Source: Scolanthus callimorphus
Lineage: Eukaryota; Cnidaria; Anthozoa; Actiniaria; Edwardsiidae
NCBI GenBank assembly: GCA_033964015.1
Contig: JAWWUD010000217.1
Coordinates: forward strand, 1 to 64,000
DNA length: 64,000 bases
Reading direction: 5' to 3'
The notes beneath the pieces were generated by a model, which was given only the letters and a program-made list of their open reading frames with translations, made no database searches and was not told the DNA's origin. A program made the translations under genes and the position numbers. Position 1 is the stretch's first letter. Each line of letters begins with the position of its first letter. Shown here piece by piece: positions 45,596-56,809 of the stretch.

Positions 45596-46136
45596 ATGAT
45601 TCAGGGAACGGCCGTATGAAAACATAAGGAATTAGTCGGGAGTTCGCAGAATTATGAAGACCACGTAAATCCCTGCTTAGAAACATGACTAGGAAAACTA
45701 GGCAATTGACTTCTTTGGTAAAATGAGAAATCATCTAGCAGCAAAATAAATAAAAACGAGCGTTTAGATTCCAGATATTTGATTTGTAAAAAAATACATA
45801 TTATGCAAATTAAATAGAGGATGTCGACTTTCTCTTTTTATCTACATTTTATAGATCTTGTGTTCAATTAATTTACGTTTAAAAACAGCGGGGAAACGAA
45901 CTGATGCGCTGAGCGGAAATGACTTTTCTGATCTGTTTTCTGTACAATTTTATTCGGTCGCAGTCACTTTTTTGTGAAAACATTTTCCAGCTTTCCCTAA
46001 GTCTTATTATCTAAAGATCAAAGATCATATTTCCCAAATACAACACAAATTTGGGAATCTTTTTTGGCTATACGAGGACTACGTAAGTACAAATTATTGA
46101 GCTATATCACAAGCGACATCTCAGCGAAGTTTATTA

Positions 46137-46391
46137 CAGTCGAATACATAATTGAAACAAATTTTTTGAAGGCCGGATGAAGGGTAAATATGATTAACCA
46201 GCCTTGAAAAAATTTGTTTAAATTATGTATTCGACTGTCAGGGGCGTAGCTACCAATACGCAAAGTACGCAACTGTATACTAAAAGTTTCACTTTGTTAT
46301 ACTTGTTCTGATGGTTTTCTGATGATCGTGTCTATCACACTATACTCTCTTGCGTACTTTACAAAAAAAATCTAGTTACGTCTATGACTGT
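46137..46391. repeat. Two adjacent small fold-backs in receptor intron 1
   Basis: ACAGTCGAATACATAATTGA faces its near-complement ending at 46239. Next to it CAGGGGCGTAGCTA (46240 on) faces TAGTTACGTCTATGACTG (to 46391), with a hAT-like CAGGG end. Confidence 0.6.
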
Positions 46392-46761
46392 TTCAAAAAA
46401 AGAAAGAAAAATTTTACTACTCTTGAGTTGAATAATTTATTGGGTCAACACCGATGTATCTTTGTCTTTACAAGGTGCCAATAATGATTGTCTATGTCTG
46501 TGTCTATGTGTACGTCTAACAGAAAGATACCTACTTGATGTCATTATTATTATGAAAGAGAGTTGCTGTCTAGGTTTTCATTCACAAAATATGAGAAATG
46601 CTATCCCCAGCTGGGCACCGCTCCGTTGATACATAACGTTGAATTTTAATTAAATTCTCTCTTCAATTTTCGGTCGTATGTGAAACTCGAATCGACTTGG
46701 TTTTGGCAACTTTGGTCCGACCCGTTGAATAATGGTGGTCGAACTGGCGTCATTTTAACTT

Positions 46762-47130
46762 ATATATTGTATATTGTATATTATATATTATATATTGTAT
46801 ATTGTATATTGTATATTGTATATTGTATATTGTATATTGTATATTGTATATTGTATATTGTATATTGTATATTGTATATTGTATATTGTATATTGTATAT
46901 TGTATATTGTATATTATTATATATTATATATTGTATATTATATATTGTATATTATATATTATATATTGCATATTATATATTGCATATTATATATTGCATA
47001 TTATATATGTATATTATATATTGTATATTATATATTTTATATGATATATTGTACATTAAATATTGTATATTATATATTGTATATTATATTTTATATTATA
47101 TATTGTACATTAAATATTGTATATTAAATA
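46762..47130 (+). repeat. TATTGTATAT microsatellite
   Basis: About 37 units of a 10-bp motif, pure in the middle and degrading to TATTATATAT at the right. It ends about 35 bp before the acceptor of receptor exon 2. Open frames of Tyr/Ile/Leu across it are an artefact. Confidence 0.95.
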
Positions 47131-47166
47131 TTGTTATTATATTTGTCTCATTGTTGGATTGTTAAG

Positions 47167-47315
47167 GTACCACGACACTACCAAAGTGATGGATGAGCTT
47201 TTCAAGAAAGATAACTATGACAAGCGCCTAAGACCATACTTCCGGAACAAACGACTCAAAATTTCCCTCCACCTTACTGTGGGAAAATTTTGAAAAACTG
47301 GATGAGAAAGAGATG
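47167..47315 (+). CDS. Cys-loop receptor, exon 2 (N-terminal ligand-binding domain)
   Basis: After the acceptor GGATTGTTAAG the frame reads VMDELFKKDNYDKRLRPYF, the conserved N-terminal signature of pentameric ligand-gated channels (LL..YD.RLRP), then the first beta strands (KRLKISLHLTV). One extra base in the G run at about 47280 puts a stop in frame. Skipping it gives ENFEKLDEKEM up to a good GTAAGA donor. The exon then ends at a codon boundary and would join the 58147 exon (TFGITLFL), as in the family. Either a mutation or a base error. Confidence 0.75.
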
Positions 47316-47319
47316 GTAA

Positions 47320-47935
47320 GATGAAATCAATAGTTGCTAGAAAGCAGTCACAAAAACATGTGGAATACAAACAAGGCAGGGTCGGACTTGGCATACTTTT
47401 CCGACTTTTGCGGTCGTCAAAATTTGCCAGAAAAGTTAATTCCCTAATGCGACCGTCACTTTTCAAGCGAACTCAAACTTTACCAGCTGACTAAAAACAC
47501 AAAGGCGCCGACAAGCAGCCTGGGCTGTCATTTTTGGCAAAATTTTGTAGGAATAAACTATAACTTGCTGTTGATCAAATAAAACCTCTAGACAGAAGCT
47601 ACTTCGCGCTAGTGCGACAACAATCTTTGGAGCAAAACGCTTTTCCTAGAATATTTTACGGAAGATTTTTGCTGGGAAATTCTATGGCAACCTTGAGAAC
47701 TTTGCTAAGTGTGACCCCTGCTAACTCAACAATTACGAAGAGTAACTGGTTTGAGTTTCGTATCGTTTCTTGTTGTATTTTTGTATATTAAATCATCTTT
47801 TTTGCTGTGGTAACTGTAACAATCAACAAACAAATAAAAAGCAGGCATAAACAAACAAACAAACAACAAAGGAAAATAGCCCTCTTTACAAAAGATGCGC
47901 GCGTACCACAAACAATAGACACGGAAGTAGTCCAT
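47320..47935. other. Intron 2 of the receptor, start
   Basis: No conserved ORF or repeat recognised. Confidence 0.4.
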
Positions 47936-47944
47936 CAATCTATG

Positions 47945-48290
47945 ATTTCAGTCAAACTAATTGCAAAAGAATTTGTTTCACTGCAAAATGAACGCTTTGA
48001 GGGACCTTAGTAACATACTAAAAATCCCAAAAAATCCCATCGGTGGAACATCCTGAAATTTAGCAATAAAAATATCAAGCATTTACCACAGGGTACCCGC
48101 GTTGAGAAAAAAGCAAAACGATGGTGGAAGTCTATTTTGAACGTGCCTTTTACGCATTTCTATATGCATTATGTTTAAACAAAGTTCATTAGCATGGAAA
48201 ATATATTTTTTCGTTGATTTTTATGAAAATTGCTATTTTGACGTACCACAGGGTACCCATCTTGATAATTCACCATTTCTCCTTGTTGGG
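47945..48290 (-). repeat. Dispersed repeat, copy 1 (inverted relative to 51.8-52.2 kb)
   Basis: TTGCAAAAGAATTT, AACATACTAAAAATCCCAAA, GGTGGAACATCCTGAAA and TACCACAGGGTACCCGC match 51790-52165 in reverse. The CAGGGTACCC motif occurs twice here. Confidence 0.7.
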
Positions 48291-48299
48291 TTTCCTTTG

Positions 48300-49395
48300 G
48301 GTAGGGGAGTGTAGAACTGTTCAGTTAATTAATAAAAGAAACTAGGGACATATAAAGAATGTATTAACAGTCTTAGAACGCACTTGGTTTGTTTTTATCA
48401 GTTCCAACCACTTCGTAAACTTGCGTTGCTTTGAGATGTAAATATAAACCTAACCAGCTTCAAATTCAAAATCATTATTCTGGCTTACTCGTCACCATCC
48501 TCGAGGGCCCTCGAGGTCGGGACTCGCTGAATTCATTCCCCTTTGGGCAGACAAAATGACCCCAACAAACGGAGCATTGCTGCTGAATACATGCCAAACG
48601 GGCTCGGAGCCAATTGCTTTTGCTTCTCCCTCTGTTGGCAGTATCACTGCTTACGTGAAAAAGCCTAACAATTCACTAGTGAACGGTAACTAACATTTGA
48701 CTACTAGTTACCAGCTACCGACTTTACGTTTGAGTAGACTTTGATATTGTGTTGAGGCGTTTTGGCATGTCCTTTGCGCTGATTTTCCAAATTAGACAAG
48801 TCCTATAGAACAATGTTGTGCTGTGATCAGCTCTTTTATGCACAGTTCAATGGATAAAAACGTCTTTACACCCTCTATCGCTGTTACTCGAATTTGCGCT
48901 CAGTTCAAGAGAGGAAAAAATATATGAATTACCACAATTATTGGGTGGCCTCCCTCTGCTACGGGCGTGCTTGACAGTAACCCGTGGACTCCTAACGTAT
49001 GACCAGAGGTGAGTCCCATCATCGATGCAGCTAGGTCATACACTAAGGCCATTTTGGAATAACCAAATGTCAAGGACGCGCTAGCTACTCCGTCTGGTGA
49101 CCATTTATGGCGAATGGTGAACAGATGCCGCACCTGTGCAAAGCTAAAACCAGAGCTGAGGGAGCACCTCATGGCGCTGTCATTGCCAAACCAACCATGG
49201 AGTCGGACCTCTGCGAGTTAGACCAGACCGACTACCATAACGCCAGTTGACGGAAACTTCCGTCGACTATTTCAGCTGTAGCTAGTCACACGTCACGTGT
49301 GTAATCTTCGCCCTGCACGAAAACCGAACACATTTGTCTCGGACATTGGACCCCAGAACGTCAGCCAGGAAATTACTTCCTCGCCACATTATCAA
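48300..49395. other. Receptor intron 2, no supported gene
   Basis: GC somewhat higher from 48500 to 49400. No recognisable domain in any frame, though the right part may be a decayed retroelement continuing into 49400-49910. Confidence 0.35.
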
Positions 49396-49399
49396 GGTT

Positions 49400-49915
49400 T
49401 GAAAGAGCTGTCACAACGCTAAGAACATCAGTGAGGAAGAATAGTCAACGACATCTTGGTCTGACTGGCGAATGGACTGACTCCAAGTGAGATCCTGATG
49501 TATGAAATTGAGAAGCAAACTTCAGTGAAACTTCCATAGCTCCCAGAGAATCTAAAACCAATAAAAGTCATTAAGAAGAAGCTGTTTGAGGAGAAAGCAG
49601 AAAGCGCTACTCTGACGGCTGCGACGACCGTCACAGAGTTGTGAAGCTACCAGCACTCCGACAGGGAGACCGAGTGGATGTTAGGGACCAGCATGGGAAG
49701 ATAGAGCCGAAGCTAATCCAAGATCGTACCAGACGGCGACTGCGCCAGGCTCTGTGATTGGACGAAACAGGCGAGTGCTTAGAGTTGTGACGCTACCAAC
49801 ACTCCGACAGGGAGACCGAGTGTATGTTAGGGACCAGCATGGGAAGATAGAGCCGAAGCTAATCCAAGATCGTACCAGATGGCGACTGCGCCAGGCTCTG
49901 TGATTGGGTGAACCA
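49400..49915 (+). pseudogene. Decayed Gypsy-type integrase C-terminal fragment
   Basis: Broken plus-strand frames show LTPSEILMYEIEKQTSVKLP, like the end of a Ty3/Gypsy integrase core (SPAELLMGR-type block). Then come LPALRQGDRVDVRDQHGK and a Pro/Arg-rich tail resembling the integrase C-terminal small barrel. The last part is duplicated in tandem: 49633-49760 and 49783-49910 share TAGGGACCAGCATGGGAAGA. Stops and shifts occur throughout. No LTR was identified. Confidence 0.55.
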
Positions 49916-50039
49916 AAGATAAGACCGAGGAGCCAGGCGCCCTGCCAAGCCCTCCTATCCGACCAACACTAAGGATCTCTAGAACCTCCTGCTTCTCCCA
50001 CCACCAGTCCACTTGAAAGCTGTGATTAGAAGGTCGGGA

Positions 50040-51130
50040 AGACTGGAACACAAGCACAGGACGCATCCTCGGAGACCCAGGGAATTTTTCCTCTGCTCCC
50101 CGCTCGCGAGAAAAAAATAACCCCTGGGGAACAGTAATGAACGAACTTGGTCAAAAGCCGGCACTGCCGATGCGACGCCAGTTAATACCCTTGGGGATTA
50201 AGTAATTAACCTTTCCTGTCAAAACTTGTCATCCACTCATCAGATTGTGTAACGCGATACGGCAAATGCGAAATCTTTAAACGCGCGTACTCTCGATATT
50301 TCGCTGTTTTGTTTCTCAAAACATTCATAAACGATAAACGGTTATCTTTGACGGTAAATGAGTGTGACCCCAAAGAAGCCTATTGGGCATTACTGCCGTA
50401 TTTGCGGTGAAACTGTTGTAGATAGCAAGAGAAGACACAAGTTGTTCGGCTCGCAGTCTCTCGGCGAAAATTATCACTACTAGCTGGACGAAATGTCTCG
50501 CTGGATGATGGATTTTCGGACTTTGTTTGCTCCTCATTTTGCAAACCGCGAACAATTTGTTGTCACCAGATGAAACAAGTCCCTTTTTTAGCAGACTACA
50601 CGATCGAACTTCCCTGAACTTCGTCCTTGTCCTTTTTCTTTTAGAATTTCGCACATTTGACTTGGCATATGAGACTCTCGCCAAAACTAATCTTGTCGCT
50701 TGTAAAACCCCTTCAAAACTAGTAGCTGCTCTGCTTTCAACGACGTGATACCGAATCTATCTTTGATCACTGTAGATAATTCTGTTCCCTGCTAGCAGAG
50801 GCCTCTTTTCTCTGCATTTCGCTGGCTGAGGTTCGCGAACCTCCAGCGAAATGCAGATAAAAGAGGCCTCTGCTAGCAGGGAAATAATTCTGGGAACGTG
50901 ATGTCTACATGGCAAGCCGCGCCGGCAAGATGCAAATTTTCAGTTTTACGTTGTTCAGGACTCGCGCCTGTGATTGGTCGACCTCCCGAGGTCGACCAAT
51001 CACAGGCCAGCATAGGTTTCGAATTTTGACCAAGTTCGTTCCTTACTGTTCCCCAGGGGCTTTTTTTCTCGTGAGTGGAAACGTTAGAGGAAAATCCCCT
51101 GGGTCTCCGAGGATGCACAGGACGCAAGCG
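50040..51130. repeat. Inverted repeat pair around 50.1 and 51.1 kb
   Basis: CATCCTCGGAGACCCAGGGA through CCCTGGGGAACAGTAA to GAACTTGGTCAAA (50062-50155) is mirrored at 51028-51117. Nested between are a palindromic MITE (50785-50883) and a 42-bp perfect palindrome at 50966-51007 (GCCTGTGATTGGTCGACCTC and complement). Confidence 0.7.
50785..50883. mobile_element. Palindromic MITE with 9-bp TSD (Mutator-like), copy 3
   Basis: A 99-bp palindrome from TTCCCTGCTAGCAGAGGCCT to its complement, with GCATTTCGCTGG mirrored and GAGGTTCGCGAACCTC at the tip. The exact 9-bp repeat ATAATTCTG flanks it at 50776-50784 and 50884-50892. It shares the CTGCTAGCAG block with copy 2. Confidence 0.85.
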
Positions 51131-51234
51131 TGAATCAAAGCGACGCACGCGCAAGCCTAAAATCAACATTGATTAATATAATTGTCATGCTTGCGTTCAC
51201 TTGATTCACACTAGACGCAAGCACAAGCGCAAGG

Positions 51235-51375
51235 AAATGCAAAATCTCGATTTCCTTGCGCTTGTGTTTTAGTGTAATCCACATAAGAGATATGTATGAG
51301 TTTGAGTTTGATTACCTTGCGCTTGTGTTTTAGTGTAATCCACATAGAGATATGTATGAGTTTGATATCCTTCAG
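51235..51375. repeat. Tandem 60-bp repeat
   Basis: Two units of CCTTGCGCTTGTGTTTTAGT, GTAATCCACATA and GATATGTATGAGTTTGA. The flanks show CTTGCG/CGCAAG inversions (51180-51250). No gene from here to 51780. Confidence 0.75.
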
Positions 51376-51789
51376 GAAGAACAAGCCTTTAAAGCTTACC
51401 AATGACCCAGACAAGTTTCCTTTATAGTATTACAGTATGTCTGACTGTGACACAATATCGAGAGTCTGTTTATTATGGGAACAAATAACTTACTAGCTTC
51501 TCTGCTCGGGCTCGGGCTCGATCCAAAAGCAGAAAGTTCAGCCCGTCCTCGTCATCGGGTATGCAGTAGTTAAAATATGATTTTCTTATATTCATGCAAC
51601 TCACCTATGGTTTTGTAGATGAATGCTGTGAGAAACAGTAACATGGGATTGAACAAAAGTGGCGCCATCAGGTCATTCCACTGACTGGCTCGGCCCGATA
51701 TGCAAATGCAGCGAATTGAAAACGTTTCCAAATATAACAGAGAAATGTTATATTTTTCCAATTCAAACCCAAATCTGTGAAAGAAATTG

Positions 51790-52165
51790 AAAATTTGAGC
51801 TTCTCAAGAAATTGCCTATTCTCAGTTTTATGAGTGGTGGGTATCCTGTGGTATACAAAAATGGCATTTTACGTCTTTTTTCGGTCAAAAGTTTGTTTTT
51901 CAATTGTATTTAAACACATTTAATCTATTTACAGCTCATGGGCACAAAACATGTGGAACGAAACGGTTATTTGACTGATTTTTAGTAGTTAGCTGATTTT
52001 ACTCGATGCGGGTACCCTGTGGTACTGGCTCCATATTTTCATCGCTAAGTTTCGGGATGTTCCACCGAAGGGATTTTTTGGATTTTTAGTATGTTGTTTA
52101 GGTCCCCTAAAACCTTCATTTAGCAGTGAAAGAAATTCTTTTGCAATTAGTTTTGCCTGAGACCC
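51790..52165 (+). repeat. Dispersed repeat, copy 2
   Basis: Matches 47945-48290 in reverse orientation (GCGGGTACCCTGTGGTA, TTCGGGATGTTCCACC, GGATTTTTAGTATGTTG, AAATTCTTTTGCAATTAG). Abuts the Helentron-like element. Confidence 0.7.
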
Positions 52166-52576
52166 TAAATTTTTCGTAGATTGACTGGACTAAAGGGCCA
52201 CATTCAATGTAAGATAGTAATAGCGGAGCTCAAGCGCGGGCCGAAGGCCCGCGCAAGCGGAGCACCATACCTAAGGGAAAACGTATACCATCGAGTTGAT
52301 TTTTGAACGTCACGGGCATTTTGGATCATTTTGATGACGTCATTGATGGCGTGAGGGAACGTGACTTTGGTGTAGAGTTCCTCTGATGGTCTTTGAAAGT
52401 TTGTCCAAGTTGGGCTTCTAGAGAAGCTTCCCTTCGGGAGATATGATTTTTTCTTTATTTTTCTGGTATTAAACCTATAGTGTCCGCCGTCCGTCCGTCC
52501 GTCCGCCGTCCGTGTACACATGGGAACCCTGTGGTATGCAAAGAAAAAATTATATCTCCTCAAGGGAACATGCTAA

Positions 52577-52962
52577 GGCACCGTCCACACTACGCCGGCT
52601 AAATTTGAAAACGGCTAAATATTTATACGGTTGTGCCTTCGTCCACACTACGCCGGCTAAATTTCCACCGAAACCGGATCTTTTCGAAAACGCTGCCGAA
52701 AGTGGATAAATTTGAAAACGCCGGCTAAGCGTTTTAGTGTGGACGGCGAAAACGGAACTTTTCGAAAACGATGACGTCATGTCACACGGCTGCGAGGAAT
52801 TTATGACCGCGGGCTCTCGTTTTTCTTTTGGCGCATGCGCTAAGCTGACGTTTTTTGCGCGTTTTCAAATTCAGTCGGCGTAGTGTGGACGGAAAACTTT
52901 TGTTCCGTTTTTGAGGCAAATTAGCCGTTTTCAAATTTAGCCGGCGTAGTGTAGACGGTGCC
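52577..52962. mobile_element. MITE of the GTCCACACTA family
   Basis: GGCACCGTCCACACTACGCC then GGCTAAATTTGAAAACGGCTAA is mirrored at the right end with one change. Three further internal copies of the motif. Related termini occur on the element at 4535-5985 (GACCCCGTCCACACTA). Confidence 0.8.
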
Positions 52963-52979
52963 TAGACAGCCATACTTGG

Positions 52980-54107
52980 GATATTTTGTCTATGCCACAA
53001 GGAGGGTGCTGTAGCACGGTCACGTGATGTGACGTCATCGATGACGTCATCTATGATTGAAAATGAATATCTCGTGAAGAGAAGACTCTAAAACAACCAA
53101 ACTTGGGTAGTGTGGTCTAGGTCACCAGGCGAAATGAAGTGGTCACGTGATGTGACGTCATAGATGACGTCATCTATGCTTGAAAAATGAATATCTCGTG
53201 AAGAGAAGACTCTAAAACAACCAAACTTTGGGTAGTGTGGTCTTGGTCACCAGATGAGCGAAATGAAGTGGTCACGTGATGTGACGTCATCTATGACGTC
53301 ATCTATGCTTGAAAAATGAATATCTCGTCAAGAGAAGACTCTAGAACAACCAAACTTGGGTAGTGTGGTCTAGGTCACCAGATGAGCAAAATGAAGTGGT
53401 CACGTGATGTGACGTCATCGATGACGTCATCTATGCTTGAAAAAATAATATCTCGTGAAGGGAAAACTCTTAAAGAACCAAACTTGGGTAGTGTGGTCTA
53501 GGCCACCATATGATCGAAATGAAGTGGTCACGTGATATGACGTCATCGATGACGTCATCTATGCTTGAAAATGAATATCTCGTGAAGAGAAGACTATAAA
53601 ACAACCAAACTTGGGTAGTGTGGTCTAGGTCACCAGATGAGCGAAATGAAGTGGTCACGTGATGTGACGTCATCGATGACGTCATCTATGCTTGAAAAAT
53701 GAATATCTCGTCAAGAGAAGACTCTAGAACAACCAAACTTGGGTAGTGTGGTCTAGGTCACCAGATGAGCAAAATGAAGTGGTCACGGGATGTGACGTCA
53801 TCGATGACGTCATCTATGCTTGAAAAAATAATATCTCGTGAAGGGAAAACTCTAAAAGAACCAAACTTGGGTAGTGTGGTCTAGGCCACCATATGATCGA
53901 AATGAAGTGGTCACGTGATATGACGTCATCGATGACGTCATCTATGCTTGAAAAATGAATATCTCGTGAAGAGAAGACTCTAAAACAACAAACTTGGGCA
54001 GTGTGGTCTTGGTCACCAGATGAGTGAAATGAAGTGGTCACGTGATGTGACGTCACCGATGACGTCATCTATGCTTGAAAAATTAATATCTCGTGAAAAC
54101 TCTAAAG
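52980..54107. repeat. Minisatellite, nine ~126-bp units with paired CRE sites
   Basis: Each unit has AACCAAACTTGGGTAGTGTG, GTCTAGGTCACC, GAAATGAAGTGGTCACGTGA and TGACGTCATCGATGACGTCA, followed by AATATCTCGTGAAG. The 20-bp block is a perfect palindrome of two CREB/ATF-type TGACGTCA sites. Nine copies are seen, six exact and three with one or two changes. An E-box CACGTG precedes it in most units. A regulatory role is not shown. Confidence 0.9.
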
Positions 54108-54209
54108 CAACCATATAAACCATGTACACATGGGAATCCCTTTCATTCACATAGAAAATTTTATAACCAGGAGCTCCGCTTTTAGCCAGTGGCTAAATCT
54201 ATATATTAG

Positions 54210-55020
54210 TAAGTTTGCTTCAAAATACGACACTGTTAAAGCAGAAATATTATAGACAAGGAAAGATGATGATTTAGGCCGTAGAAAGCCAAAGATTCAG
54301 GAGAACTCAAAAAGCCCTCCATCTCCACTGTTACCGAGCGTAGCCGTTCATTAGTCAATGAGCCCGTCATCTTTGGCCAGCGGCAAGATTCGGGGCTTCG
54401 GTAGATCCTTCAATGGTACGCTAAAAATAGTGTCTTTCTGGGATCCTCGTTCTATAAGACATCGGAGACATTTATACGGAAAACACTTTAGTGTACCATA
54501 TATGAAGGATCTACCGGGCTCTGGGGGAATCCAAATTTGTGAGTATGCGTGGTAAATTAAGAGCCCAACAAACTCGCCTTTCAAAAGTTCATAAAATAAG
54601 AAAAAAAGCCCTACACCAATGAACAGTTATAAAGCTAAGATCCAAAGCGGATTATCATAGCAAAATTAAGCAATATTTTTTTTAAAACCGGAAACCCAGA
54701 ATTTGGGTTTTAAAAAATCGATTTCCCCAGAGCCCTGATACGAGATTGTTCATTAGTTCTACAGTCTCTATTGTTTTAGGTGCGCGCGCATCATTTGAAA
54801 AGATGGCTACACCAACAGATGGGAGATAACGACTCAGTGCATAAAAATACGTTGATACTTTACTGTGACTAATCAGTGTTGTTTTTCTATCTACATGGAT
54901 GAGCTCAAGTGCATCATGGTAATCGCACAAGATGGTAGAAATAGTTCAGATTGTGATGGAAATGAGGCTATAAATCAATTATTAGTCAAAGGTCTAAATA
55001 GTTCTTCTCCAATGCGAGCA
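54210..55020. other. Receptor intron, no gene seen
   Basis: A small hairpin at about 54396-54520 (CGGTAGATCCTTCA and TGAAGGATCTACCG). No conserved ORF. Confidence 0.5.
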
Positions 55021-55023
55021 CTT

Positions 55024-55265
55024 AGAGCAGATTTCACATGACTGTCAAGACTTGTTATGTAATTGCGATTGCTTCTGTTTTCATTGGCTACTCGTTTTTC
55101 TCAGCCAATCAAATTCTGTAGTAAATACAATTGTGTAATTACTTAGTAATTGGTTCGGCTAGCAATTGGCTAAGAAAAAGCCATTTAGGAGCGAGTCTTG
55201 ATTTCTCTCGATTCTGATTGGCTAGTGATTGCTCAATTTCAATTGTTTTCACGACAGTCCGCTCT
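55024..55265. mobile_element. MITE of the AGAGCGG family, copy 1
   Basis: Termini AGAGCAGATTTCACATGACT and CACGACAGTCCGCTCT. About 90% identical, in reverse, to 60929-61182. The flanks suggest a TA-type duplication. Confidence 0.8.
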
Positions 55266-55960
55266 ATTACAAGTGTTTAGACATATTCCAAATCGGTTCC
55301 AAGCTCATAACTGTTCCAGTGAATTTATTTCGACGTCAAACATATTTTTCATACATTTGCTGTATTCGTAGACCGGAAGGATTCATGTTTCAATACCAAT
55401 TCGTTGAACGGATCACTGATAACGTGACATCTTTTCACTTGTACATGACAGTGATTCACAAGTTCTAGTGAGGATTCCTGGCTTTGAGGGGCTGAAGCAC
55501 GGGAGCACGGGGGGAACACGTGCGTGACGCGGGCTACCTGTGTAGGTATTTCCGGCAACTGGGGGCCAAAACAAAGATGGCGGCCAACACGAACAGAGTT
55601 TCTCTCTGAAATTTGTAAGATTTGACGAGCATTTTGACAATAAGGTAAGAAATAAGCTAGACAGGAGCATCTGGAATTCCAAATAGGGTAGTATAAGGCA
55701 ATTTTAGAAAACGAAAAATTTCAACGGAAATCCCTCTCGGGGTCAGAGATTTTTTCTCTTTCTCCGCTTACTAGGGCTAACGCTCAGAAGCACACATGGG
55801 ATATTTCATTAGGCGCACTTCAGCTTTCACACAAGGTTAATTCCTTATCTCCACTCTGTTGAACTTAGTGCTACGCGGCCACAGGCTTGCCTGAACATCT
55901 ACATATATCACTTCATACCGCGACCATAGCATCTAATATACCCCGACCTGCTCCCAGTCT

Positions 55961-56034
55961 GACCTGGATAGCTCAGCTGGTAGAGCATCGGATGTACAAT
56001 TCCGGAGGTCGTGGTTCGAATCCCTCTCGGGGTC
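55961..56034 (+). tRNA. tRNA-like head 1, possibly pseudo
   Basis: Cloverleaf-like: acceptor ACCTGGA against TCGGGGT (one G:G mismatch), D arm GCTCAGCTGGTAGAGC with a good A box, T arm near GTGGTTCGAATCCC. One G is missing in the T stem compared with heads 2 and 3. The anticodon stem TCGGA/TCCGG encloses an 8-nt loop (TGTACAAT), so GTA, TAC or ACA cannot be decided. Confidence 0.45.
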
Positions 56035-56149
56035 AGAGATTTTTTCTCTTTCTCCGCTTACTAGGGCTAACGCTCAGAAGCACTGAGCCGCTGACCACTA
56101 ACATTACCGCGACCATAGCATCTAATATACCCCGACCTGCTCCCAGTCT

Positions 56150-56224
56150 GACCTGGATAGCTCAGCTGGTAGAGCATCGGATGTACAATTCCGGAGGTCG
56201 TGGGTTCGAATCCCTCTCGGGGTC
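56150..56224 (+). tRNA. tRNA-like head 2, possibly pseudo
   Basis: Same sequence as head 1 with the intact B box GGGTTCGAATCCC. The 8-nt anticodon loop and the acceptor mismatch argue for a SINE promoter and against a working tRNA. Confidence 0.5.
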
Positions 56225-56442
56225 AGAGATTTTTTCTCTTTCTCCGCTTACTAGGGCTAACGCTCAGAAGCACACATGGGATATTTCATTAGGCGCACTT
56301 CAGCTTTCACACAAGGTTAATTCCTTATCTCCACTCTGTTGAACTTAGTGCTACGCGGCCACAGGCTTGCCTGAACATCTACATATATTCACTTCATTAC
56401 CGCGACCATAGCATCTAATATACCCCGACCTGTTCCCAGTCT

Positions 56443-56517
56443 GACCTGGATAGCTCAGCTGGTAGAGCATCGGATGTACAATTCCGGAGGTCGTGGGTTC
56501 GAATCCCTCTCGGGGTC
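56443..56517 (+). tRNA. tRNA-like head 3, possibly pseudo
   Basis: Identical to head 2 across the tRNA-like part. The linker before it differs by one base (CTGTTCCC). Confidence 0.5.
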
Positions 56518-56735
56518 AGAGATTTTTTCTCTTTCTCCGCTTACTAGGGCTAACGCTCAGAAGCACACATGGGATATTTCATTAGGCGCACTTCAGCTTT
56601 CACACAAGGTTAATTCCTTATCTCCACTCTGTTGAACTTAGTGCTACGCGGCCACAGGCTTGCCTGAACACCTACATATATTCACTTCATTACCGCGACC
56701 ATAGCATCTAATATACCCCGACCTGCTCCCAGTCT

Positions 56736-56809
56736 GACCTGGATAGCTCAGCTGGTAGAGCATCGGATGTACAATTCCGGAGGTCGTGGGTCGAATCCCT
56801 CTCGGGGTC
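56736..56809 (+). tRNA. tRNA-like head 4, possibly pseudo
   Basis: As heads 2 and 3 but with one T missing in the B box (GTGGGTCGAATCCC). Polymerase III strength would be reduced if this is real. Confidence 0.45.

Larger units (their letters stand above)
52218..54205 (+). mobile_element. Helentron-like element with nine-unit CRE core, copy 2
   Basis: Subterminal inverted repeats GCGGAGCTC (52223-52231) and GAGCTCCGC (54171-54179), then the 17-bp hairpin TTTAGCCAGTGGCTAAA (54181-54197) and CTATATAT, as in the element at 32900-33662. Left part 52240-52560 includes a CCGT microsatellite (52483-52513). The core minisatellite lies at 52980-54107, and a separate MITE (52577-52962) is nested between. 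No protein of its own. It lies in a receptor intron. Confidence 0.65.

Noticed and set aside
46680..47165. Long Tyr/Ile/Leu-rich open frames
   Set aside because: They are translations of the TATTGTATAT microsatellite, which has no stops in these frames.
53470..54068. Minus-strand frames with repeated IIWWPRPHYPSLV
   Set aside because: Translations of the CRE-bearing minisatellite.
55887..56342. 151-codon frame with repeated WIAQLVEHRMYNSGGRG
   Set aside because: A translation of the tRNA-like heads, a well-known spurious protein type.
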